Shown: positions 16,019-22,573 of the stretch, in pieces
Position numbering within the stretch: the first letter of the stretch is position 1
Layout of the letters: every line of letters begins with the position of its first letter
Origin: Euryarchaeota archaeon UBA89
GTDB lineage: Archaea > Thermoplasmatota > Poseidoniia > Poseidoniales > Thalassarchaeaceae
Assembly: GCA_002495525.1 (NCBI GenBank)
Contig: DAFS01000005.1
Coordinates: forward strand, 1 to 30,035
Length of the DNA: 30,035 bases
Reading direction: 5' to 3'
Made by a program: the position numbers and the translations under genes
The notes under the pieces: generated by a model
Told to the model about the DNA's origin: nothing
Seen by the model: the letters and a program-made list of their open reading frames with translations, nothing else
Databases searched by the model: none

Positions 16019-16795
16019 TCAAACATTTTCCTTGAGGAGGCTATCTACTGCATCCTCTAACACCTCTTGCATTTGATCTACATCGTCTCCAGCACTGTAA
16101 TTCAACTCTCCATCGTCAGAAATATCGCTTCGAATATCTTTGACTGTTCTCCCGATTTTTTTTGCAATTTCTTTCTTTTGACGAAGGTTCTTTCTTCTCA
16201 ATGAAAATATATTTATCATTGCGGATAAACTTCTGAGAATACTTTCTAAAACAGCAATTAGAAATAAGCTGCTAACGAAAGATGTTGCGATTTCATTCAA
16301 ACCATTGAATAATTCTTCAATCTCGGAGATTTGGACCTGTGCATCCCCTACTAAAAATACACCTAATACCCCAAAAGGTAGCATTTTAGCAACATCTCTT
16401 GATAAATCTTCAGTCCAATAAGAAAGAATTCTTACTGCTCCTACTACTGATGTTGCAATTAATGCATTCCGTGAATGGTCAGCATCAGGAGACAATAAAG
16501 TCAATATAATCGCTAAAACCAAAGTCCAGAATGTGATTAATATGGGTACAAAGATAATATATTGTAGAACAAAGAATATTGTTCTAGTATATTTTTTCAA
16601 TCTTCCTGAAAGATTATCTGAGTAATGATTCAGATTAAGTGTAATTAAGTCTCTTTTTGCTAGTGCTCTGTAAAAAATAAAGACAAAAACAGAGTAAATA
16701 GAAATTGCAATTATTGCTCCAAGAGTAGGATAAGATTCTCTAATTATTAATTCTAACAAATCTTCTATCTCAGATATGTTACTTGGTATTTCCAT
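16019..16795 (-). CDS. Hypothetical membrane protein, 258 aa
   Basis: I do not recognise a named family. The protein has about four hydrophobic segments (near residues 24-43, 70-100, 140-150 and 168-185), a basic cytosolic-looking stretch rich in Arg/Lys (SLRRKNLRQKKEIAKKIGR, about 199-217) and an acidic C-terminal tail. The layout (membrane helices followed by a charged helical tail) recalls small channel-like proteins, but no defining motif is visible and I assign no function. The ATG at 16795 is 39 bp downstream of the metallopeptidase gene on the same strand, so the two may be co-transcribed, followed by tRNA-Arg. Confidence 0.7.
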   Translation of the reverse strand: MEIPSNISEIEDLLELIIRESYPTLGAIIAISIYSVFVFIFYRALAKRDLITLNLNHYSDNLSGRLKKYTRTIFFVLQYIIFVPILITFWTLVLAIILTLLSPDADHSRNALIATSVVGAVRILSYWTEDLSRDVAKMLPFGVLGVFLVGDAQVQISEIEELFNGLNEIATSFVSSLFLIAVLESILRSLSAMINIFSLRRKNLRQKKEIAKKIGRTVKDIRSDISDDGELNYSAGDDVDQMQEVLEDAVDSLLKENV

Positions 16796-16834
16796 GTTAT
16801 ACGGTGTACGTTTGCCATATTATGATTATGCGCT

Positions 16835-17389
16835 TCATGATTTGAATGGTTTAGCGCATTTCGGACATCTGGCCGGCATGGATACTCTTTTCCTTTCCCA
16901 AGTGTAACCACAGTCTCCGCATATCCATTGTCTTTCTGGTAATTTTTCGAGGACTCTTTCTCTCATTTCTTGTAATACCGGAGAATCTACTAACTTTGGT
17001 GGGGGGGCAATCTCTCTAACTAAGTTAGCATGAATATCTCCATGATCTAATAATCCACATGCATGTAAAAGTTCATGAGATAGAGTATGCTTGTAAAGAG
17101 CAGTATCTCTATTCAACATAGGATTAAGGCCAATAGTCACGGGTCCGCATGACAATCTTAACTTTCTTCTTCGAAATAGCTCGTTAGCACTATACTCAAA
17201 ACGTGTCAACCCTAGTCTTGAATCATTTTCATCAATCCAAATCATAGTCAGATTTTTTCCTAGATATTTGAGAAAAGGCACTTCCTTTTTATCCAGTTTC
17301 TCTTTCAATAATTGAATTAGTTCCTCTGGGAAATCAGGATTAGGGAGTAATTGTTTGCCTCCTTCCTCATCTCCCCCTGCACTGCCCAT
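16835..17389 (-). CDS. Zinc metallopeptidase with C-terminal zinc ribbon (SprT-like or metzincin-like)
   Basis: A 184-residue protein with HELLHACGLLDH at residues 105-116. This contains HExxH and continues as HExxHxxGxxD, the metzincin layout with Asp as third ligand (as in snapalysins); His116 is another candidate ligand. The C-terminal zinc ribbon has CGDC at 157-160 and CPKC at 175-178, and a C-terminal ribbon after a short HExxH domain is typical of SprT-like proteins. Which family is right cannot be settled here. No signal peptide is visible, so it probably acts in the cytosol. The ATG at 17389 is preceded by AGGGGT. The gene diverges from tRNA-Ala. Confidence 0.75.
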   Translation of the reverse strand: MGSAGGDEEGGKQLLPNPDFPEELIQLLKEKLDKKEVPFLKYLGKNLTMIWIDENDSRLGLTRFEYSANELFRRRKLRLSCGPVTIGLNPMLNRDTALYKHTLSHELLHACGLLDHGDIHANLVREIAPPPKLVDSPVLQEMRERVLEKLPERQWICGDCGYTWERKRVSMPARCPKCAKPFKS

Positions 17390-17442
17390 ACCCCTGCCTA
17401 CTCCATTTCCCTTAAATGGCCGTCGTAGGTCCGATGTTTATT

Positions 17443-17519
17443 GGGCGTGTGGCGCAGCTTGGAAGCGCGCTTCTTTGGCTAAGAAGAGGCCCCGAGTTCA
17501 AATCTCGGCTCGTCCACCA
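17443..17519 (+). tRNA. tRNA-Ala (GGC)
   Basis: Cloverleaf with D stem GCGC/GCGC, anticodon stem CTTCT/AGAAG, loop TTGGCTA with anticodon GGC at 17477-17479, T stem CCGAG/CTCGG with loop TTCAAAT. The acceptor has G3-U70, the alanine identity element, supporting the call. CCA is encoded (17517-17519). Oddities: a T-T mismatch at acceptor positions 6-67 (17448 and 17510), and T rather than a purine at position 37 (17480). Confidence 0.88.
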
Positions 17520-17531
17520 TATAAGGGTACA

Positions 17532-17545
17532 TTTTTGTCTTTTTT
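17532..17545 (+). terminator. Poly-T transcription terminator after tRNA-Ala
   Basis: A run of 14 bases with 12 T (TTTTTGTCTTTTTT) begins 13 bp after the tRNA CCA. U-rich tracts without a needed hairpin are the usual archaeal terminators. Confidence 0.5.
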
Positions 17546-17713
17546 CCGATTTATTTTCTCTGAAGAAAGATAATTTTCAAATCATTATAATGGTGTGAAA
17601 TATTATTTTTTGAAATATTCATTTGCCTTTATTTATGATTCAATGATAATAAATCAAAAAGACAAAATAATAAAAAAATACCTTATTTTCATTCAAACGT
17701 TCAATTTTATTGT

Positions 17714-17720
17714 TTTATAT
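17714..17720 (+). promoter_or_regulatory. TATA box for glutamine synthetase
   Basis: TTTATAT in the 277-bp AT-rich gap between tRNA-Ala and the glutamine synthetase gene. Archaeal spacing predicts a transcription start near 17743, which coincides with a 10-bp palindrome ATTACGTAAT (17734-17743), a possible operator over the start site. Apart from the tRNA terminator I see nothing else in the gap; the frame at 17595-17810 looks like random AT-rich sequence. Confidence 0.35.
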
Positions 17721-17796
17721 TGTAACATAGCCCATTACGTAATCCAATATCTATCCAATCGAACAAATAATAAGCCTAGTATGGTGTGGTGCATTT

Positions 17797-18810
17797 ATGG
17801 TGACAGATAAAGCAAAACTCGAATACATATGGTTGGATGGATATGATCCTACTCAGAATATGAGGAGTAAAACATTAGTCAAGAAAAATTTCTCTGGAGA
17901 AGTTGAAGACTGTCCAATGTGGTCATTCGATGGTTCCTCTACAAAACAAGCAGAAGGTGGTAGTTCTGATTGTTTGTTGAAACCTGTGGCTATTTATCCC
18001 GATCCTCAGAGAATCGATGGTTTTCTTGTTATGTGTGAAGTTTTGAACGCTGACGGAACTCCACATGCAAGTAATGGTAGAGCAACAATAGAAGAGGATG
18101 ATGATGATTTCTGGTTTGGTTATGAGCAAGAATATTTCATTATGGATGTAGATACACAACTTCCTTTGGGTTTCCCAGTAGGTGGATATCCTGGACCTCA
18201 GGGACTTTACTACTGTTCTGTTGGAGGAAAAAATACTCACGGAAGAGGCCTTGTTGAAGAGCATGCAGACTTGTGCTTAGAAGCAGGAATTAATTTTGAA
18301 GGGATCAATCAAGAGGTTGCCTGTGGACAATGGGAGTTCCAGATTTTTGCTAAAGGTGCGAAAAAAGCTGGCGATGAATTATGGGTTGCAAGATACCTAT
18401 TAGATAGATTGACTGAGAAATACGGATATTATATTGAGTATCATCCTAAGCCAATTAAAGGTGATTGGAACGGTTCAGGAATGCATGTCAATTTTAGTGA
18501 CGGTAAAATGAGAGATGAGGGTGGAGAGGCACTTTTCACAAATATCTGTGAAGCTTTTGGTAGAAATATCGAGAAACATATGTCTGTTTATGGTGCTCAT
18601 AATGAACAACGTTTAACCGGTCTACATGAAACACAATCAATTGATCAGTTTTCTTTCGGTGTATCAGATCGTGGAGCATCTATACGTATTCCTATAGGAA
18701 CAATAGAAGATGGATGGAAAGGTCGCCTTGAAGATAGAAGGCCTGCATCAAATGGCGACCCGTACAAAATTGGTGCTGTTGTAATTAGCACTACTAAATC
18801 TGCATATTAA
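17797..18810 (+). CDS. glnII: Glutamine synthetase, class II (eukaryote-type)
   Basis: Makes glutamine from glutamate, ammonia and ATP. The 337-residue length and motifs are those of class II enzymes (eukaryotes and some bacteria), not the roughly 440-470 residue class I typical of archaea: WSFDGSST near 43-50, FGYEQEYFIM (about 107-116) with metal-binding glutamates, GINFEGINQEVACGQWEFQ (about 166-184), HVNFS (about 228), and NEQRLTGLHETQSIDQFSFGVSDRGASIRIP (about 268-298) with catalytic arginines. No key residue seems missing. The ATG at 17797 matches family starts. It converges on the D-amino-acid oxidase gene, overlapping it by 17 bp. Ancient transfer from bacteria or eukaryotes is likely, by inference. 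Confidence 0.95.
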   Translation: MVTDKAKLEYIWLDGYDPTQNMRSKTLVKKNFSGEVEDCPMWSFDGSSTKQAEGGSSDCLLKPVAIYPDPQRIDGFLVMCEVLNADGTPHASNGRATIEEDDDDFWFGYEQEYFIMDVDTQLPLGFPVGGYPGPQGLYYCSVGGKNTHGRGLVEEHADLCLEAGINFEGINQEVACGQWEFQIFAKGAKKAGDELWVARYLLDRLTEKYGYYIEYHPKPIKGDWNGSGMHVNFSDGKMRDEGGEALFTNICEAFGRNIEKHMSVYGAHNEQRLTGLHETQSIDQFSFGVSDRGASIRIPIGTIEDGWKGRLEDRRPASNGDPYKIGAVVISTTKSAY

Positions 18811-19735
18811 TTTTTATCATTTTGACAATCTCGTCAGCGCATCCCCAAGAAAGAGTCACTCCAGCTCCTCCGTGGCCATAATTATGAATCACTTTTTTGC
18901 CATTTATCATCTCTTCTTCTAGTCTCACTTCATAGCGTGAAGGTCTTAATCCAACTGCAGTGCCAACAATATTCTCTCTATCTAATTCCGGCCATAGTTC
19001 TTCACATTTCAAAAGAATTGTTTCCGTATCTTCGGGTCTAATGTTTTCTTCCCAATCATCTTTTTGAGCAGTTCCTCCAAGAACCGTTACATCTCTTCGA
19101 GGAATAGTATAAGTCAATGTTTCAGGTTTTTGATCAAATCTTCCAAATCCGGGGTCTTGTTTGATGTAAACAACCTGTCCTCTTACAGGTTTCAGTTCTT
19201 TATCATCACATAAATTTCTTCCACCAAGTCCGCAACAATTGACTATTATTTCACCGGGAACTTCTAGTAATGAAGAAAATTCTCTCAATTCATATGAACC
19301 ACCTAATTTCTCAAATTTCGCTAGTAACCAAGGCATGTAACGATTCATCTCAATAACTGGTGCTTCAATTTCCCATCCAAAATTATAACCACTCATAATC
19401 TCGGATTTATCAAGAACTCTGAAATGAGGAATTTCTGAACTCCAACCTGGTAGTTCGCATTCATCTTTCAAGTATTCTCTTCCTAAGCGCATTGTTATAC
19501 AATCTACATTTTCTTCATTTTTCAGCCTAATTAATTCATAAAATGTTTCTGAAGACCATTTATTTGTCTTCTCTACAGGTTCTACAAGAAATGGATACCA
19601 CCACGCAGCGGCAACATCAGAAACAGTATCAGGACTCATATTTTTTGCTACGATAGTAACTTTAAATCCTGATTCTAAGAGTCTGATGGCGGTAGTAATT
19701 CCTGAAACTCCCGCACCTAATACAGTAATATCCAT
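18794..19735 (-). CDS. D-amino-acid oxidase (FAD-dependent, DAAO family)
   Basis: Oxidises D-amino acids (or related amines) to keto acids with release of ammonia and hydrogen peroxide. The FAD-binding GAGVSG is at residues 7-12; VNCCGLGG near 165-172 and PVRGQVV near 183-189 are family landmarks. Tyr209 in TYTIPRR and the arginines of GLRPSR (262-267) match substrate-binding positions of DAAO, and the C-terminal HNYGHGGAGVTLSWGCA (284-300) is the conserved flavin-binding signature. There is no obvious peroxisomal or export signal, as expected for a prokaryotic enzyme. D-aspartate oxidase activity cannot be excluded. The ammonia released could be taken up by the convergent glutamine synthetase; this is a contextual inference. 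Confidence 0.88.
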   Translation of the reverse strand: MDITVLGAGVSGITTAIRLLESGFKVTIVAKNMSPDTVSDVAAAWWYPFLVEPVEKTNKWSSETFYELIRLKNEENVDCITMRLGREYLKDECELPGWSSEIPHFRVLDKSEIMSGYNFGWEIEAPVIEMNRYMPWLLAKFEKLGGSYELREFSSLLEVPGEIIVNCCGLGGRNLCDDKELKPVRGQVVYIKQDPGFGRFDQKPETLTYTIPRRDVTVLGGTAQKDDWEENIRPEDTETILLKCEELWPELDRENIVGTAVGLRPSRYEVRLEEEMINGKKVIHNYGHGGAGVTLSWGCADEIVKMIKINMQI

Positions 19736-19775
19736 GAGTTGGAATAGAGGTATGGTAAATCATCTAGTCGGTATG

Positions 19776-19786
19776 ATAACTATATT
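19776..19786. promoter_or_regulatory. Shared bidirectional TATA region (DAAO / zinc-ribbon gene)
   Basis: ATAACTATATT reads as a TATA-like box on both strands (TATATT forward, AATATAG reverse). It lies about 40 bp upstream of the D-amino-acid oxidase ATG (19735, minus) and about 35 bp upstream of the GTG at 19821 (plus). A single AT-rich core could therefore serve two divergent promoters. Confidence 0.35.
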
Positions 19787-19820
19787 GAATGATGGGGCTT
19801 ATGGAAGTACAGGTGACATT

Positions 19821-20006
19821 GTGCCAAAAGTAAGAAGACCAAAAAAAGGTTGGTTTCGAATCTCGAAAAAAAAGCCTCGTCGTGGCCCCTTAGTTGCTCC
19901 TAGCGAGAGAGGGCTCCCTCCTTGTCCGGCATGTGGCGAATGGAGTATGCAGAAAGATAACAATCGAAAAGAAATCTTTTGTGGTTCATGTGGCGCTATA
20001 GCTTGA
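19821..20006 (+). CDS. Small zinc-ribbon protein, 61 aa
   Basis: A short basic protein with an N-terminal Lys/Arg/Pro-rich segment (PKVRRPKKGWFRISKKKPRRG) and a C-terminal zinc ribbon CPAC...CGSC. Such proteins in archaea are often nucleic-acid binding or ribosome associated; no family is assigned. The frame is open upstream to 19686 and overlaps the divergent oxidase gene. I chose GTG at 19821 because AGGTGA sits 4 bases upstream, a TATA-like box lies about 35 bp upstream, and the extra N-terminal residues look non-protein-like. ATGs at 19734, 19752 and 19773 are alternatives. Its stop abuts the promoter of the guide RNA. Confidence 0.65.
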   Translation: MPKVRRPKKGWFRISKKKPRRGPLVAPSERGLPPCPACGEWSMQKDNNRKEIFCGSCGAIA

Positions 20007-20013
20007 TTTATAT
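20007..20013 (+). promoter_or_regulatory. TATA box for the guide RNA / PrsW-like gene
   Basis: TTTATAT directly follows the zinc-ribbon stop codon. Archaeal spacing predicts a start near 20036-20040, just before the GC-rich RNA element. It could drive the guide RNA alone or together with the gene at 20123. Confidence 0.45.
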
Positions 20014-20050
20014 CGTAAATCCAATATGTTACTCTCTCTCCGCTAATGCT

Positions 20051-20115
20051 GTCGCAGTGATGAGGAACCGCACCGGACGCCTAGGGTGTCGCGAGTGATG
20101 GGCGATCTGAGCGGC
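20051..20115 (+). ncRNA. Box C/D-like guide RNA, predicted target 16S rRNA C1402 (E. coli numbering)
   Basis: A GC-rich island in AT-rich DNA. GTCGC (20051-20055) pairs with GCGGC (20111-20115), enclosing C box GTGATGA (20057-20063) and D box CTGA (20107-20110): a standard kink-turn arrangement. The 12 bases at 20093-20104 (GAGTGATGGGCG) are complementary, with one G-U wobble, to CGCCCGUCACUC, the decoding-centre strand of 16S rRNA recalled from archaea such as Thermococcus. The fifth base upstream of the D box (G20102) pairs with C1402, which from memory is 2'-O-methylated in bacteria (RsmI) and in yeast by a C/D snoRNA (snR70). The internal C'/D' pair is degenerate and seems replaced by a hairpin GACGCC-TAG-GGTGTC (20076-20090). 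It could instead be part of the leader of the next gene. Confidence 0.75.
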
Positions 20116-20122
20116 TTCTAAG

Positions 20123-21727
20123 GTGAATATATTGGATAGAATAGTAACCGATAATCAAGGTAGAAATCTACGTTTATTGGAGCCTAAATCTCTAAATTCT
20201 GCTCCTAAGGACTTTCAATTATCTAGAGTAGGTAGACCTTTTAGGCGATATTTTTCATTAGTTGTAAACTCACTAATTATGGTTTTTCTCGTTCAAGCTT
20301 TTTCCGCCCAACTAATTGGAATTCTCAATGGACAACCGCTGTATGTTATTGGATGTAGTTTTGTAACTTTCCCGTGCATCGGTTTTTTGATTTTTTTACA
20401 TCGCCCTAAACTTATTGAAGTTAGGTTATTGACAACTGATGAAAATGGCATGTATGCACATCCAATCCCTGAGGGTGGATCAATACAGACCCCTATCCCT
20501 ACGAAAATGAATCGTTTTTTAGTCCGTGATGATTCAGTAATTGATACCCCACCCTCTTTTGGGATATGGATTATTTTTGCCCTTTGCCTTTGTATTTCAT
20601 TTGTAATTGCAATAATTGAGATAATAGGCGGTGATTTAGGTCAAGTTTTTTCCTTAGTTATGGCACTACCCATGACTTTAATCTTATTTTCAATCCCAGT
20701 TTATGCTTGGTGGGCATCTTCTAATTCTTGGATTGGTTCACCTACTCGTTTGAGAGATGCAGAGTCTTGGTTAATCGCAGGAATGGCAGCAGGTGTCCCT
20801 GCAATTTTAATCAACAGTTGGTTAACTCCTGCTATAGTTCCTCCATCTTGGTCTACTGGATTAGAAGATTTTATCATATATACTCTAAGTGCCCCTATTG
20901 GTGAAGAGATTTTCAAATTCTTGGCTGTTGTATGCTTCATATCTTCAATCAAAGGTCCCAAGACTGGCTTTCAAGTTGGTTTCACCGTTGGTTTAGGTTT
21001 CGCAATTGCAGAAAATTTTGGATATTTACTTCTTTCTTACGCGGGGGGAGGATTCACAGGCTTATTTATGACTTCATTAATCAGAGGAATTGGCTCTATT
21101 CCAGGGCATGCGGTTTGGACCTCATTCAGTGGTGCTGCTTTGGGTTGGTGGGTAAGTGATCCTAACAATAAAGCGAAAATTATTTTTATCATAAAGAGTC
21201 TTTCTTCTAAATCAATGAATATTTTTGAAAGTATTGGAATTGATATTGATATGGATGGCGATACATCAGGATTTGATGGCTCAGAATATACTATGTTAAG
21301 TGCACTAGAAGACGCTAAAAAAACCCCTGTTGATATTAATTGGACTGTTTCAGAAAATAAATCTGAACAAGTATTAACGTCTCTAATTAATACTAATATA
21401 GAATGGTGGAAATTATCGAAACAAAATTATATTTCTGAGAATTCAGAATTGATAAATGAGACAAGTGATAAAGTGATAAATATGTCTAAATTAAAGATCG
21501 TTCCTCCTAAGTCAATTATTGTCGGTCTCTTAATCGCAATAGTAGGGCATTCAATTTGGAATGGTTCAGGAATAGTTCTGTTAGAGGTTGGTACAATCAT
21601 TGGTCTCAGTGAAGATATGAATATCTTACTTTCTTTACTTTGGATCGTTTCCCTAGTCGTAATCATTCTTGTTGTTTCTTTTTTACTTATGAGAGGAATC
21701 AGTACTATTTCAGATACTAGTAACTGA
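20123..21727 (+). CDS. PrsW-family intramembrane metalloprotease
   Basis: Polytopic membrane protein of 534 residues resembling PrsW (glutamic-type/CAAX-like intramembrane proteases). The diagnostic motifs are in hydrophobic segments: EEIFK with Glu261-Glu262, IAENFGY with Glu297, PGHAVW with His329 and a further GHSIWNGSG with His476. A hydrophilic, acidic stretch of about 100 residues (345-460) separates the last two, longer than in typical PrsW. In Bacillus, PrsW cleaves an anti-sigma factor; the archaeal substrate is unknown. The start is GTG at 20123, only 7 bp after the guide RNA, with AAGG overlapping it as a weak ribosome site. The DUF92 gene follows after 42 bp. Confidence 0.82.
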   Translation: MNILDRIVTDNQGRNLRLLEPKSLNSAPKDFQLSRVGRPFRRYFSLVVNSLIMVFLVQAFSAQLIGILNGQPLYVIGCSFVTFPCIGFLIFLHRPKLIEVRLLTTDENGMYAHPIPEGGSIQTPIPTKMNRFLVRDDSVIDTPPSFGIWIIFALCLCISFVIAIIEIIGGDLGQVFSLVMALPMTLILFSIPVYAWWASSNSWIGSPTRLRDAESWLIAGMAAGVPAILINSWLTPAIVPPSWSTGLEDFIIYTLSAPIGEEIFKFLAVVCFISSIKGPKTGFQVGFTVGLGFAIAENFGYLLLSYAGGGFTGLFMTSLIRGIGSIPGHAVWTSFSGAALGWWVSDPNNKAKIIFIIKSLSSKSMNIFESIGIDIDMDGDTSGFDGSEYTMLSALEDAKKTPVDINWTVSENKSEQVLTSLINTNIEWWKLSKQNYISENSELINETSDKVINMSKLKIVPPKSIIVGLLIAIVGHSIWNGSGIVLLEVGTIIGLSEDMNILLSLLWIVSLVVIILVVSFLLMRGISTISDTSN

Positions 21728-21769
21728 CAATTATTGTATCATTTTTTCCGAATCCTTGATGACCCCCCC

Positions 21770-22528
21770 ATGACCCAGAAAGAATGGGATTCCATGGACA
21801 TAGGTGACGACCAAATTATTTCTGTTATGCTTGTCATAGCTCTATTACTACTTTCGAGAGTTAGAGATTTATTAGATAATAGTGGATTATTTGCAGCTAC
21901 AATTACAGGTTTAACTGTATCTTTATTGGGCCATTGGACTTGGTTGATTACACTATTTATATTCCTTGTAATAGGTTCTATAGCTACAAAATGGAAACTC
22001 GAAGAGAAGAAACTACTTTCATTAGAAGAGGCCAATGAGGGACTGAGGAGTTGGAAAAATGTTCTAGCTAATGGTGGTGCCGTATCAATAATGGCCATAT
22101 ACAATTTTATATCTCCTGGCGAGGAGTGGATTTATTTTGCAGCGATTGCAAGTATTTCTGTGGCTCTATCTGATACTCTAGCATCTGAAATAGGTTCATT
22201 AGATACTAGAACTAGAAGTATTACTACGTTACAATCAGTTCCTGCTGGAACTAATGGGGGGATGTCGCCCACAGGAACTGTAGCGGCATTAATTGGTGCA
22301 ATTATTATTTCAATTATTGGTGTGATTTTTTCTCCGGAAGATTCCACAATAAGTGATATTAATTTATTATTAATGTTGACATTAATTGGGTGGCTTGGAT
22401 GCCAAGTTGATTCACTTTTAGGTGCATTATTAGAGAACAGAGGTTATCTCGGAAAGCATAGTGTAAATTTCCTTGCAACATTTTCTGGTTCACTTATAGC
22501 GATTATTTTTTATTATCAATTCCTATGA
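21770..22528 (+). CDS. DUF92/TMEM19-family membrane protein
   Basis: A polytopic membrane protein of 252 residues with the family landmarks: R-W-NVLANGG (about 93-103), an ALSDTLASEIGSL segment (about 131-143), VPAGTNGGMSPTGTVAALIGA (about 155-175) and DSLLGALLENRG (about 217-228). The family includes plant VTE6, a phytyl-phosphate kinase, so a prenyl-phosphate kinase role in lipid metabolism is a reasonable guess, not shown. I start at ATG 21770; the frame also opens at a TTG at 21734, and an ATG at 21794 is possible. It lies between the PrsW-like gene and a large membrane protein on the same strand. Confidence 0.8.
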   Translation: MTQKEWDSMDIGDDQIISVMLVIALLLLSRVRDLLDNSGLFAATITGLTVSLLGHWTWLITLFIFLVIGSIATKWKLEEKKLLSLEEANEGLRSWKNVLANGGAVSIMAIYNFISPGEEWIYFAAIASISVALSDTLASEIGSLDTRTRSITTLQSVPAGTNGGMSPTGTVAALIGAIIISIIGVIFSPEDSTISDINLLLMLTLIGWLGCQVDSLLGALLENRGYLGKHSVNFLATFSGSLIAIIFYYQFL

Positions 22529-22573
22529 ACTAATTAGCGTTGACTTTGAGTAATAATAGGTGCTGGCATCTGC

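Noticed and set aside
17595..17810. 71-codon frame before glutamine synthetase
   Set aside because: Composition is typical of random AT-rich sequence, it overlaps the start of a certain gene, and there is no ribosome-binding site.
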